Source: Filomicrobium sp.
GTDB lineage: Bacteria > Pseudomonadota > Alphaproteobacteria > Rhizobiales > Hyphomicrobiaceae
NCBI GenBank assembly: GCA_017792465.1
Contig: CP051234.1
Location: 162,606-226,605 of the forward strand
Length of the DNA stretch: 64,000 nt
Reading direction: 5' to 3'
Shown here: positions 36,255 through 45,937 of the stretch, piece by piece
Numbering within the stretch: the stretch's first letter is position 1
Layout: the number at the start of each line of letters is the position of its first letter
Made by a program: the position numbers and the translations under genes
The notes under the pieces: generated by a model
Databases searched by the model: none
The model's input: the letters and a program-made list of their open reading frames with translations, nothing else
Told to the model about the DNA's origin: nothing

Positions 36255-36680
36255 ATGCCACAACGCAGTGCTCGCAACGAAGCCATCATCCGTCAGCTGG
36301 AGTTGGAGGCGAATGCCTCCGCCGAACTCTATGAGGCGGAGGTGGAGGAGTTCCAGGCGCTCTATCGCCTGGAGCGCATGCAGGATGTCGTCGACGACAT
36401 CGGTGACTGGCTGGAAGACGAAGGCGATCTCGATCGGCTCAACCTGCTCGGGGTGTCGGTCGATGCTGATGCTGGTGCACCACTCAGGTTCCGGCAGGGC
36501 CAGCGGTTGTTCACCATCCGCGCGCGCGACGACATGAGCATCGCGGTTGATGGCAAGATCATGCATCCCAATCGCGAGTGTCCGGTGCTTGATCAGGCGC
36601 TTTACGACGAAGTCATCGCGCGACTTTTCGATTGGGCTCACAAGCGCCAGGGCGACGGGCCGAGAAGGTATTTTGGGTGA
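36255..36680 (+). CDS. Uncharacterised protein between sufB and sufC
   Basis: A 141-residue acidic, soluble protein I do not recognise. Residues 5-55 are strongly helical and charged and may form a coiled coil (RNEAIIRQLELEANASAELY, then VEEFQALYRLERM). The second half has beta-rich GQRLFTIRARDDMSIAVDGK. One cysteine (near residue 109). It starts 14 bases after sufB and its stop overlaps the next start (TGATG), so it is part of the suf transcript and is probably made in step with it. A role with SufBC is a guess from position. Confidence 0.7.
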   Translation: MPQRSARNEAIIRQLELEANASAELYEAEVEEFQALYRLERMQDVVDDIGDWLEDEGDLDRLNLLGVSVDADAGAPLRFRQGQRLFTIRARDDMSIAVDGKIMHPNRECPVLDQALYDEVIARLFDWAHKRQGDGPRRYFG

Positions 36681-36988
36681 TGGCCGGAAGTTCTGACGAT
36701 TACTGGTTTGAGCCCAAGCGTCACGGGTACGGAGCGACGCCGACCAACTGGAAGGGTTGGCTGGCGACATCGGCTTTCGCGATCATGCTGCCGCTAGTTT
36801 CAGTTCCGTGGCTTTTGGCGCTGACGGACGAGACGCGACTCGCTGGGCTCACCATTTGGGCGTTGGCGATGCTTTACGCGGTTTGGACTTTCACGAAGTT
36901 TGCCAAACGCAAGACAAACGGCGAATGGCTATGGCGGTGGAACGGAAAACCCTACCGCGAAATTCTAGAAGAAAAAGCGAAAGAATAG
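36680..36988 (+). CDS. Small two-helix membrane protein between sufB and sufC
   Basis: A 102-residue protein with two likely membrane helices (about residues 27-47 and 55-72), a tryptophan- and tyrosine-rich N-terminus (DDYWFEPKRHGYGATPTNW) and a basic C-terminus. The frame starts upstream at 36632, but the ATG at 36680 shares one base with the stop of the preceding gene (TGATG), indicating coupling. It has no cysteine. I recognise no family. Position within the suf operon is the only hint of function. Confidence 0.7.
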   Translation: MAGSSDDYWFEPKRHGYGATPTNWKGWLATSAFAIMLPLVSVPWLLALTDETRLAGLTIWALAMLYAVWTFTKFAKRKTNGEWLWRWNGKPYREILEEKAKE

Positions 36989-37038
36989 GCTTTCGGCGAT
37001 CGAAACCTAAAAACAAAATGACCGACCGGAGTTGAGAG

Positions 37039-37794
37039 ATGTTGGAAATCAAAAACCTGCACGCGAGAATCGTCGAGGAAGACAAGCCGATCCTGAAGGG
37101 GATCGACCTCGTTGTACCGACGGGCGAAGTGCATGCGATCATGGGCCCGAACGGATCGGGAAAATCGACGCTGGCCTACATTCTGGCTGGCCGCGACGAT
37201 TATGAAGTGACCGAAGGCGATATCCTTTGGAACGGTGAATCGATCGTTGAGATGGAGCCGGATGAACGCGCTGCAGCGGGCGTATTTTTGGCCTTCCAGT
37301 ATCCGATGGAGATTCCTGGCGTGGCCGGTCTGACGTTCCTGCGTACAGCCGTCAACGCGGTGCGCAAGAAGCGCGATCAGGACGAACTGACGACGCCGGA
37401 ATTTATGAAGCTCGTCAAGCAGAAGGCCGGCGAACTCAACATCGATATCGAGATGCTGAAGCGTCCGGTCAACGTCGGCTTCTCGGGCGGTGAAAAGAAG
37501 CGTTCGGAAATTCTGCAGATGTCGATGCTGGAGCCGATGTTGTGCGTTCTTGATGAAACCGATTCCGGTCTGGATATCGACGCGCTGAAAGTCGTGTCTG
37601 ATGGCGTCAATGCGCTGCGTTCGCCGGAGCGCTCGATGCTTGTCATCACGCACTACCAGCGTTTGTTGAACCATATCGTTCCCGACAAAGTCCACGTTCT
37701 GGCGCACGGCAAGATCCAGCGTTCGGGCGGCAAAGAGCTGGCGCTTGAACTCGAAAAGTCGGGCTATGCGGAATTCTCTGAGAAGGCAGCCTGA
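37039..37794 (+). CDS. sufC: Fe-S assembly ATPase SufC
   Basis: A 251-residue ABC-type ATPase, not a transporter subunit, that drives conformational change in SufBD. Walker A GPNGSGKS (36-43), signature FSGGEKKR (148-155), Walker B CVLDETDSGLD from residue 169, and H-loop ITHYQR follow in order. FQYPMEIPGV is the SufC-specific Q-loop. Length is normal. It is 50 bases after the membrane protein gene and 117 before sufD. Confidence 0.96.
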   Translation: MLEIKNLHARIVEEDKPILKGIDLVVPTGEVHAIMGPNGSGKSTLAYILAGRDDYEVTEGDILWNGESIVEMEPDERAAAGVFLAFQYPMEIPGVAGLTFLRTAVNAVRKKRDQDELTTPEFMKLVKQKAGELNIDIEMLKRPVNVGFSGGEKKRSEILQMSMLEPMLCVLDETDSGLDIDALKVVSDGVNALRSPERSMLVITHYQRLLNHIVPDKVHVLAHGKIQRSGGKELALELEKSGYAEFSEKAA

Positions 37795-37911
37795 ACAAGT
37801 CTGCCAGACTAGGAACATCAATTAGACCGCGGCGCGGGTCCAGAAACGCAAATCATCAGGACCGAGTTTGACGCCGCGGCGAAGAAAGTATGAACCGCGC
37901 AGGAGGCGCGA

Positions 37912-39255
37912 ATGAGTGTGGCTGTAATGAAAACGAAAGCGGAAACCTCTTTGGACGAGGATTTCCAGAAGCTGCGCGACCGCTTGCCGGGTGGATCTGG
38001 TGTTCTCGCTGTGCGCAATGCGGCCCATCAATTGTTTGCCGAGCGCGGCTTGCCGCATCGGCGGATAGAAGAGTGGAAATACACCGATTTGCGCAACGCC
38101 ATGAAAGAGGCGTTGCCGGTCAGCATCGGGGACGAAACACCCGTCACGATCGCCGACCTGATCGTGGCGCTTGGTCCGTTTGCCCATGTCGACGCGCAGC
38201 GCGTGGTGTTCGTCAATGGCAATTTCCGCAAAGAGCTTTCGAGTGTCGATGCGCAAAGCGGCGTGAGTGTTGAAAGCCTCGCAGATAAGCTTGAGGCTTC
38301 CGGCGATGCGGACAGTGGACTCCTGGGTGAATTCGGCGAAGGTGCGCCTGATGACGACGTCATCGTTGCGCTCAACACCGCCTATTCAACCGATGGCACC
38401 GTCGTTCAAGTTGAGCCTGGCGCGAAGATCGAAAAGCCGCTGTTGCTCGTTTATATGCGCGCCGGGCGCGAAGCGGCGTTTACGGCTGTGCGCAATGTCA
38501 TCGAAGTCGGCGCAGGGGCCGAGGCGCAGATCATCGAAGCGTTCGTGAGTTTGCCGGGTGCTGCAGACGCCGGGCAGGCGAATGCCGTGACACGCATTAG
38601 CGTTGCCGATGGCGCCAAGGTGGCACACGCGAAGTGCGCGGCTGATCATGGTGGCCAGGTCACGCACCTTGGCAACTGGGCGGTGCATCTTGGCAAGGAG
38701 GCGCAGTACGATGGCTTCCAGCTGACGCAGGGCGTGAGCCTTGCGCGCCATCAGATCTTCGTCACGTTCGGCGGTGAGAACGCGCGGCTTGATTTGTCCG
38801 GCATCTTCCTGGGCCGCAACAACGATCACATCGATACGACGCTGGTCGTCGATCACGCGGTCCCATCGTGTGAAAGTCGCGAGCTCTTCAAGGGCGTGCT
38901 TGATGATCGGGCGCGCGGCATCTTCCAGGGCAAAATCATCGTCAAGCAGATCGCGCAGAAGACCGATGGCAAGCAGATGTCGCAAGCACTGTTGTTGTCG
39001 CCGGATGCAGAGTTCGATTCCAAGCCGGAATTGGAAATCTTTGCCGATGACGTCGCATGCGGTCACGGCGCGACCTGTATGGAGCTCGATCATGATCTCA
39101 TGTTCTATTGCCGGTCGCGCGGGATTCCCGAAGATGTGGCGCGCGTTCTCTTGATCGAGTCGTTTATTGGCGAGGCGATCGAGAAGATCGAGGACGAAGC
39201 TGTGCGCGAGGCGTTCACGGCTTCAGCGGTGTCGTGGCTCGCGGCCAAGAAATAG
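37912..39255 (+). CDS. sufD: Fe-S assembly protein SufD
   Basis: A 447-residue paralogue of SufB, partner in the SufBC2D complex. The N-terminus has RRIEEWKYTDLR, a SufD signature. The beta-helix core contains SFVGxP-like and RHQIFVTFGGENARLDLSGI, and the C-terminal region holds HGATCMELDHDLMFYCRSRGIP, with the conserved His used in cluster binding. AGGAGG lies five bases before the ATG. Length is normal. Confidence 0.95.
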   Translation: MSVAVMKTKAETSLDEDFQKLRDRLPGGSGVLAVRNAAHQLFAERGLPHRRIEEWKYTDLRNAMKEALPVSIGDETPVTIADLIVALGPFAHVDAQRVVFVNGNFRKELSSVDAQSGVSVESLADKLEASGDADSGLLGEFGEGAPDDDVIVALNTAYSTDGTVVQVEPGAKIEKPLLLVYMRAGREAAFTAVRNVIEVGAGAEAQIIEAFVSLPGAADAGQANAVTRISVADGAKVAHAKCAADHGGQVTHLGNWAVHLGKEAQYDGFQLTQGVSLARHQIFVTFGGENARLDLSGIFLGRNNDHIDTTLVVDHAVPSCESRELFKGVLDDRARGIFQGKIIVKQIAQKTDGKQMSQALLLSPDAEFDSKPELEIFADDVACGHGATCMELDHDLMFYCRSRGIPEDVARVLLIESFIGEAIEKIEDEAVREAFTASAVSWLAAKK

Positions 39256-39291
39256 CGTCGTACGCGGGGCGATCTCGCGTGTGTTGGCATC

Positions 39292-39370
39292 GATCCAGGG
39301 CGCACTCTTTGAGTGCGATTCCTGGCTAGTCCCCCGTAGGTTGCGGGGCGTCGTCTGGCTTGGACGCCAG
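39292..39370. repeat. Three consecutive hairpins between sufD and sufS
   Basis: Within the 132-base gap are a perfect 7-bp stem (39301-39307 with 39311-39317, loop TTT) extended outside by CCAGG/CCTGG, a CCCCG/CGGGG stem (39332-39336 with 39344-39348), and CTGGC/GCCAG (39355-39359 with 39366-39370). The set resembles a palindromic intergenic (REP-like) element. Lacking T-runs, it more likely affects mRNA stability than termination. The third hairpin ends 17 bases before sufS. Confidence 0.5.
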
Positions 39371-39387
39371 GGACTGAGAGGAATGAG

Positions 39388-40659
39388 ATGGGTTTAGGTC
39401 TTGATGCCGATATCGGCGGAAAGCGGGAGCGGGGTCTGGCGGCGTTCGACGTGGACCATATCCGCACCGATTTCCCGATCCTGTTTCGCGAGGTCTACGG
39501 CAAACCGCTCGTCTATCTCGATAACGGTGCGAGCGCCCAGAAGCCACGCTCGGTTCTTGAAGCGATGGATCACGTCTATCGCTTCGATTACGCCAACGTG
39601 CACCGGGGCATGCATTACCTGTCGAACTCCGCGACCGAGAAATACGAAGAGGCCCGCGAAACGGTGCGGCGCTTTTTGAACGCCGGGTCGACCGACGAAA
39701 TCATCTTCACGCGCAACGCGACGATGGCGATCAATCTGGTTGCTCAGTCGTGCGGCGGAATGCTGCTCGGCGAGGGTGATGAAGTCGTGCTGTCGATCAT
39801 GGAGCATCACTCCAACATCGTTCCGTGGAACTACCATCGCGAGCGCAGCGGGGCGGTGCTCAAGTGGGCGCCCATCGCTGACAACGGTGAATTCCTGCTC
39901 GACGAGTTCATCTCGTTGTTGACGCCGCGCACCAAGATGGTGGCCATCACGCAGATGTCGAACGTGCTGGGGACGGTTGTGCCGATCCGGCAAGTGATTC
40001 AGGCGGCGCATGAGCGCGGCATCCTCGTTCTTGTCGATGGCAGCCAGGCGGCCGTTCATCAGCCGGTCGATGTCATGGAGCTGGGCTGCGACTTCTATGT
40101 CTTCACCGGCCACAAAACGTACGGGCCGACGGGCATTGGAGTTCTTTACGCGAAGAAGGAACATCTCGACCGGATGCCGCCTTATGAGGGCGGCGGGGAG
40201 ATGATCGATGTCGTTACCGTCGACAAGGTGACGTATGCTGAGCCGCCACATCGGTTTGAGGCCGGTACGCCGCCGATCGTCGAGGCGATTGGTTTGGGTG
40301 CGGCGCTCAATTACATGATGCAGGTCGGGCGGGAAAACATTGCCCAGCATGAAGCGATGCTGCAGCGCTATGCGCACGAGCGGCTCAGCGAATTCGATTG
40401 GCTGACGATCCATGGCACGGCGCCGGGCAAAGGGGCGATTGTCTCCTTCTCGATGGACGGTCTGCATCCGCATGACATTGCAACCATCATCGACCGGTCC
40501 GGCGTTGCAGTGCGGGCTGGGCATCACTGTGCGCAGCCGTTGATGGACCGACTAGGTGTCACGGCGACGTGCCGGGCTTCATTTGCCATGTATAATACGC
40601 GGGCCGAAGTCGATGCGCTGGCGGATGCGTTAGTTCATGCCAAGGAGTTTTTTGGATGA
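39388..40659 (+). CDS. sufS: Cysteine desulfurase SufS (class II)
   Basis: A 423-residue PLP-dependent class II desulfurase that supplies persulfide to SufB. The PLP lysine is K243 in FTGHKTYGPTGIG; the catalytic cysteine is C381 in VRAGHHCAQPLM, followed by TCRASFAMYNT, all class II traits. A SufE- or SufU-like acceptor is not encoded in this window. AGAGGA lies before the ATG. The stop overlaps sufT by four bases (ATGA). Confidence 0.94.
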   Translation: MGLGLDADIGGKRERGLAAFDVDHIRTDFPILFREVYGKPLVYLDNGASAQKPRSVLEAMDHVYRFDYANVHRGMHYLSNSATEKYEEARETVRRFLNAGSTDEIIFTRNATMAINLVAQSCGGMLLGEGDEVVLSIMEHHSNIVPWNYHRERSGAVLKWAPIADNGEFLLDEFISLLTPRTKMVAITQMSNVLGTVVPIRQVIQAAHERGILVLVDGSQAAVHQPVDVMELGCDFYVFTGHKTYGPTGIGVLYAKKEHLDRMPPYEGGGEMIDVVTVDKVTYAEPPHRFEAGTPPIVEAIGLGAALNYMMQVGRENIAQHEAMLQRYAHERLSEFDWLTIHGTAPGKGAIVSFSMDGLHPHDIATIIDRSGVAVRAGHHCAQPLMDRLGVTATCRASFAMYNTRAEVDALADALVHAKEFFG

Positions 40660-41177
40660 GCGAGAGCGGCAAAAATTCGAGTGAGACAGCTATGGGCGAT
40701 GCAGACGTTGAAATGAAAGAAGCCGCAGCTGCGGATGGCAGCGCCGGCGCAGACGTCGCTGGTGCATCGCAGCCAGCTGGCGAGACGACGCAGCCCAGTC
40801 CCGCCAAGGCGCCTCTGAGTGTTGCCGAAGGTGGTACGCCGGTGCCCGGGTCGGCGTTGTCGGCCGAAGAGTTGGACCGATTGACGGAAGACATCATTGC
40901 CGCGCTGAAGACGGTTTATGACCCTGAAATTCCTTGTGACATCTATGAGCTGGGGCTGATCTACCGGATCGATATCGGTGATGAGCGGCAGGTCGATGTC
41001 GACATGACGCTGACTGCGCCAGGGTGCCCGGTGGCTGGCGACATGCCAGGCTGGGTCGAGAATGCCGTCGGGTCCGTTCCCGGGGTTGGTGAAGTGAAAG
41101 TCAATCTGGTGTTCGACCCGCCCTGGGATATGAGCCGCATGTCGGATGAAGCGCGGCTCGCCATCGGCATGTTCTAG
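40656..41177 (+). CDS. sufT: SUF system assembly protein SufT (DUF59/MIP18 domain)
   Basis: A 173-residue protein with an Ala/Ser-rich N-terminal stretch of about 65 residues and a C-terminal DUF59 (MIP18-like) domain. Key features are KTVYDPEIPCDIYELGLIY and LTAPGCPVAGDMPGW, the second cysteine being the conserved one that may handle the cluster. SufT acts in maturation of certain Fe-S proteins. It is the last recognisable suf gene in the operon; no A-type carrier (sufA) follows, although one often does in other alphaproteobacteria. Confidence 0.9.
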   Translation: MSESGKNSSETAMGDADVEMKEAAAADGSAGADVAGASQPAGETTQPSPAKAPLSVAEGGTPVPGSALSAEELDRLTEDIIAALKTVYDPEIPCDIYELGLIYRIDIGDERQVDVDMTLTAPGCPVAGDMPGWVENAVGSVPGVGEVKVNLVFDPPWDMSRMSDEARLAIGMF

Positions 41178-41512
41178 GATCGCGTCTCTCAACCAGGACG
41201 GCTGGCTGGCGACCGGTGTGAATGGTGCGCGTCGGTCCGTCTTTGGCAGACTTGTTCGTCATCATGGCTGCGCGTTTGACCCGTAACAGCTGGTTGGCTT
41301 TGACCATCGCTGCCAATGCGCCCCCGAAAAATCTACGTCAGAGTTCTCGCCCCACGTTGACACAGGGTGTCTAGCAGTGCGTCAGCTGCATCGTTGATGC
41401 AGGTGTTACGCTGGGCCAAAACCAATGTGGCAGGCGGTTACAAATCGTCGAGGATTGGCTTAGAGTTGTTTTTGCAGGAACCGTCGCACGTTAGTGGATT
41501 TAGGAGAGGCAC
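41178..41512. other. 335-base spacer after the suf operon
   Basis: Separates sufT from an SDR gene. I looked for a sufA gene on both strands and see none. No hairpin with a T-run is evident. The last 60 bases hold the promoter region for the next gene and AGGAGAGG right before its ATG. Confidence 0.5.
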
Positions 41513-42232
41513 ATGGCGGATACGCGGGTAGCTTTGGTGACGGGAGGTAATCGGGGGATCGGTCTGGAGATCGTCAAACAATTGGCGAGAGCCGGCGTCA
41601 TGACGGCGATTGGATCGCGCGATAAGGCGAAAGGCGATGCCGCTGCGGCGGCAATGGCTGCCGAAGGCCTGGAGCCGGCCGTTGTGCAGTTGGACGTCGA
41701 CGATCCGCAGAGCGTCAAGGCGGCAGCGGATCAGGTTCAGCACCTCTTCGGGCGCATTGATATTCTCGTCAATAATGCGGGCGTTCTGAAGGACCGCGCT
41801 GATGATGTCGGCGGCAAAGGTGTTTTGGGAGTTTCTGCTGAGAGCGTTCTGCAGACGTTCGAAACCAACACGCTCGGGCCGCTCCGCATGATGCAGGCTG
41901 TTCTGCCTTCGATGCTCGAGCACGGCTATGGACGCATCGTCAATTTGTCTTCCGGCATGGGACAGCTCACGCAGATGGGGGCTGGGTACACGGGTTATAG
42001 GCTATCGAAAGCGGCGCTTAACGCCTTGACGAGAACGGCTGCGGCCGACGTCGGCGACGGCAACGTCAAGATCAACTCTATGTGTCCGGGCTGGGTTCGC
42101 ACGGATATGGGCGGTGACAACGCCGAGCGAAGCGTTGAAGAGGGCGCGGAGACGGCGATTTGGCTGGCGACGCTTCCTGATGACGGGCCGACGGGTGGCT
42201 TTTTCCGCGATAAGAAGCTGATCGAGTGGTGA
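41513..42232 (+). CDS. Short-chain dehydrogenase/reductase
   Basis: A 239-residue classical SDR, probably NADP(H)-dependent given a basic residue after the second beta strand (GSRDKAKGD). The cofactor motif is TGGNRGIGLE (residues 10-19), NNAG follows near 88, the catalytic serine lies in VNLSSGMG, and YTGYRLSKAALNALTR gives the Tyr and Lys of the Y-x-x-x-K motif. The end FFRDKKLIEW with PDDGPTGGF is reminiscent of plant and bacterial carbonyl reductases. Strong ribosome site AGGAGAGG seven bases before the ATG. Confidence 0.88.
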   Translation: MADTRVALVTGGNRGIGLEIVKQLARAGVMTAIGSRDKAKGDAAAAAMAAEGLEPAVVQLDVDDPQSVKAAADQVQHLFGRIDILVNNAGVLKDRADDVGGKGVLGVSAESVLQTFETNTLGPLRMMQAVLPSMLEHGYGRIVNLSSGMGQLTQMGAGYTGYRLSKAALNALTRTAAADVGDGNVKINSMCPGWVRTDMGGDNAERSVEEGAETAIWLATLPDDGPTGGFFRDKKLIEW

Positions 42233-42370
42233 TCGCTGGGATTTGGCAGGCGACCTCATTGTTGACATGGAGGTCGCCGATTTGTTGCAGTTGCCGGTTG
42301 GTCGAAATGGCGGGTTGCAACCTGTCAGGGCGACAGCGCTGATTTCCTCTGGCATTTCGAATAAAGGCTT

Positions 42371-42901
42371 GTGGCGGTGGCGCATTCCGTGAAGCTTTTT
42401 GTCGGACCGCTGTTGGTGCTCCGGCCATTTCTGGAAGTTTCCAAGCATGCCGGCATTTATTCCCTGACGCCGGATGCGTCGCTATTCGTTGTCCCCTATA
42501 CCGATGAATTGCAGGATGACATTCACGGTGCCAACGGAACCGGTGAGTGGCTTGCGGAGGGCCCCCGTCTTTCGAGCGGTGACATGACGTTCGCGGCGCG
42601 GGCGTCTGCGACGGCCAAGATTGGATACCTGGAAACTGAATATTTTGGCGGAGCCGGCGAACAGAGCGCAGCGCTTTGGGCTGGTGGGCGGTTGGTTCTA
42701 GGGCCGCTGTCGCTGCGCATGGACGGTTATGGCGCCGGGCGGCCGCGTTCGCTTTGGCCGATCAACGCTGTTTTGCGCGGGCTGGGGGTCGAAGCGAGGG
42801 GCGAAGTGGACGAGTTCGACGTATCCGGATTGGGGAACTATCGCTCAAACAGCGCAATCGAAGAGACGGCGCAAAGGCTTGCGCTTCCGTCCGGCCGCTA
42901 G
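42371..42901 (+). CDS. Uncharacterised protein
   Basis: A 176-residue protein that I do not recognise. The start is GTG at 42371 without a clear ribosome site. The sequence has alternating hydrophobic beta-strand-like stretches (LFVGPLLVLRPFLEVSK, AALWAGGRLVLGPLSLRM) and a Gly-rich middle. There is no signal peptide or membrane helix. Codon use matches neighbours and the frame is free of stops, but no partner gene suggests a role. Confidence 0.45.
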   Translation: MAVAHSVKLFVGPLLVLRPFLEVSKHAGIYSLTPDASLFVVPYTDELQDDIHGANGTGEWLAEGPRLSSGDMTFAARASATAKIGYLETEYFGGAGEQSAALWAGGRLVLGPLSLRMDGYGAGRPRSLWPINAVLRGLGVEARGEVDEFDVSGLGNYRSNSAIEETAQRLALPSGR

Positions 42902-42976
42902 TCGTTCGATCCCGTCGATCCGTCGTTCGTCTGACTTCGTTTGATAAGCCAGTCGCCGATGGCAGCTGCCACCTTT

Positions 42977-43156
42977 CTATAGGCCGCGGACGATGTTGCC
43001 GACCATGAGCGTCAGGTACGCGGTCATGGCAAGCCAATATTCCTGGTGGGGAAGATAGCGCGGGATCGGAACGATGCCCATTTTGGTGATGATCGCCAGT
43101 CCGGCAAGGATCAGCGAGATCAGGAAGATCACAATGGTCGGCGGATTAAGGCGCAT
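42977..43156 (-). CDS. 59-residue two-helix membrane protein, conserved in Rhizobiales
   Basis: A short gene that length cut-offs would miss. The product begins MRLNPPTIVIFLISLILAGL, followed by IITKMGIVPIPRYLP, HQEYWLAMTAYLTLMVGN and the end IVRGL. Two hydrophobic helices (about 7-24 and 42-57) surround a Pro- and His-containing loop. The N-terminal RLNPPTI and the layout match, from memory, a family of small conserved inner-membrane proteins of Rhizobiales. Function unknown. The ribosome site is weak (GAGAA). Confidence 0.65.
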   Translation of the reverse strand: MRLNPPTIVIFLISLILAGLAIITKMGIVPIPRYLPHQEYWLAMTAYLTLMVGNIVRGL

Positions 43157-43309
43157 GGCGGGTTCTCAGAGATCTGTTCTTTAGAGGATTTGATCCCGTT
43201 TATCGGACCGGTGAAGGTGTGTCCAGGGATCTCAATGAGGAAGGTGCGAACCCAACCTGAGACGTCACTTGAGCGCCACGCGTTGGATACTGCTAAAACG
43301 AATTGGTTC

Positions 43310-43828
43310 TTACAACTCGTGAGAGGGCTGGGCCTGACCGCCTAGTGGCGAAAGGTCGTCCGTCTTGTCGATCAGGATATGGACGTTTGAGCCTTTGCTG
43401 CCATCAGCGGGGCGGAGTGTGATCAGCAAGGCGTGCGATGAGCCGGACGCGCCGGTCAAGGCTTGCGCATTCAGCGATTTGACAGCGATGACCTCAAGCT
43501 GACGCTTCTCACCATTGGCGGTCATGGTGATCTTATCGCCGGTCGAAAGGGGCCGAGCGCTCTGCCAATTCGCCGGGGTGACGTGTGTCAGGCGGGCGTC
43601 GCCGAGCCAGTAGGCTTCGCTACCGGTGACCGGTATTGGTTTTTTGGAAGTAAGTTTCGCAGAGCTTGTCGTCAGGCTTTTGTGGTTTTGAAACGCGGTC
43701 TGGAATTGAGACTGGAGCAATGCGTCTCCAGCCAGGAAAACCGAACCGGTCGCGCAGAAAACGGCCAAGGCTGCATAGCTGAGCCAGGGTGTGAGTGAGC
43801 CGTTCTTGTTGCGCGTTTCAAAGGGCAT
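43310..43828 (-). CDS. Membrane-anchored protein with a small beta-rich domain, unknown
   Basis: A 172-residue protein with one N-terminal membrane segment (about 15-35) and a periplasmic domain with beta-rich stretches (GDKITMTANGEKRQLEVIAV, HALLITLRPADGSKG). The GD-I-...-V-x-x-V pattern is reminiscent of a sortase-like barrel but the catalytic Cys and His are missing, so I do not call a sortase. It lies 87 bases upstream of another membrane protein gene in the same direction, likely one unit. Confidence 0.5.
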   Translation of the reverse strand: MPFETRNKNGSLTPWLSYAALAVFCATGSVFLAGDALLQSQFQTAFQNHKSLTTSSAKLTSKKPIPVTGSEAYWLGDARLTHVTPANWQSARPLSTGDKITMTANGEKRQLEVIAVKSLNAQALTGASGSSHALLITLRPADGSKGSNVHILIDKTDDLSPLGGQAQPSHEL

Positions 43829-43915
43829 GGGTCCTCCTCGAAGCCGACGATCTTGGACTACGACACATTATATGGGCACGCGCGGCAAAATCCCAACCTT
43901 TTGCTCTTTGGCCGC

Positions 43916-45843
<1,928 letters not shown>

Positions 45844-45853
45844 AGAGGTGTTG

Positions 45854-45937
45854 AGCAGCCTGCGCTCATGTGTGGGCTGCTGAACCAGCATTCTGACTTC
45901 GATGTGAGCCGTGCCCCTTGATTGCGGGTGCGGCTCA
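45854..45937. repeat. Two hairpins between convergent genes
   Basis: AGCAGCC (45854-45860) pairs with GGCTGCT (45875-45881), and TGAGCCG (45905-45911) with CGGCTCA (45931-45937), the latter including the recQ stop codon. They likely protect or end the convergent aminotransferase and recQ transcripts, but no T-run is seen. Confidence 0.4.

Noticed and set aside
39394..40527. 377-codon antisense frame over sufS
   Set aside because: A shadow caused by GC-rich codon bias of sufS. It has no recognisable protein features, and the plus-strand gene is certain.
41101..41316. Possible small gene after sufT on the minus strand
   Set aside because: No ribosome site, overlaps sufT and has no protein-like pattern.
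43310..43828. Sortase call for the membrane-anchored beta-rich protein
   Set aside because: No catalytic Cys or His in the expected places; only a vague barrel-like pattern.
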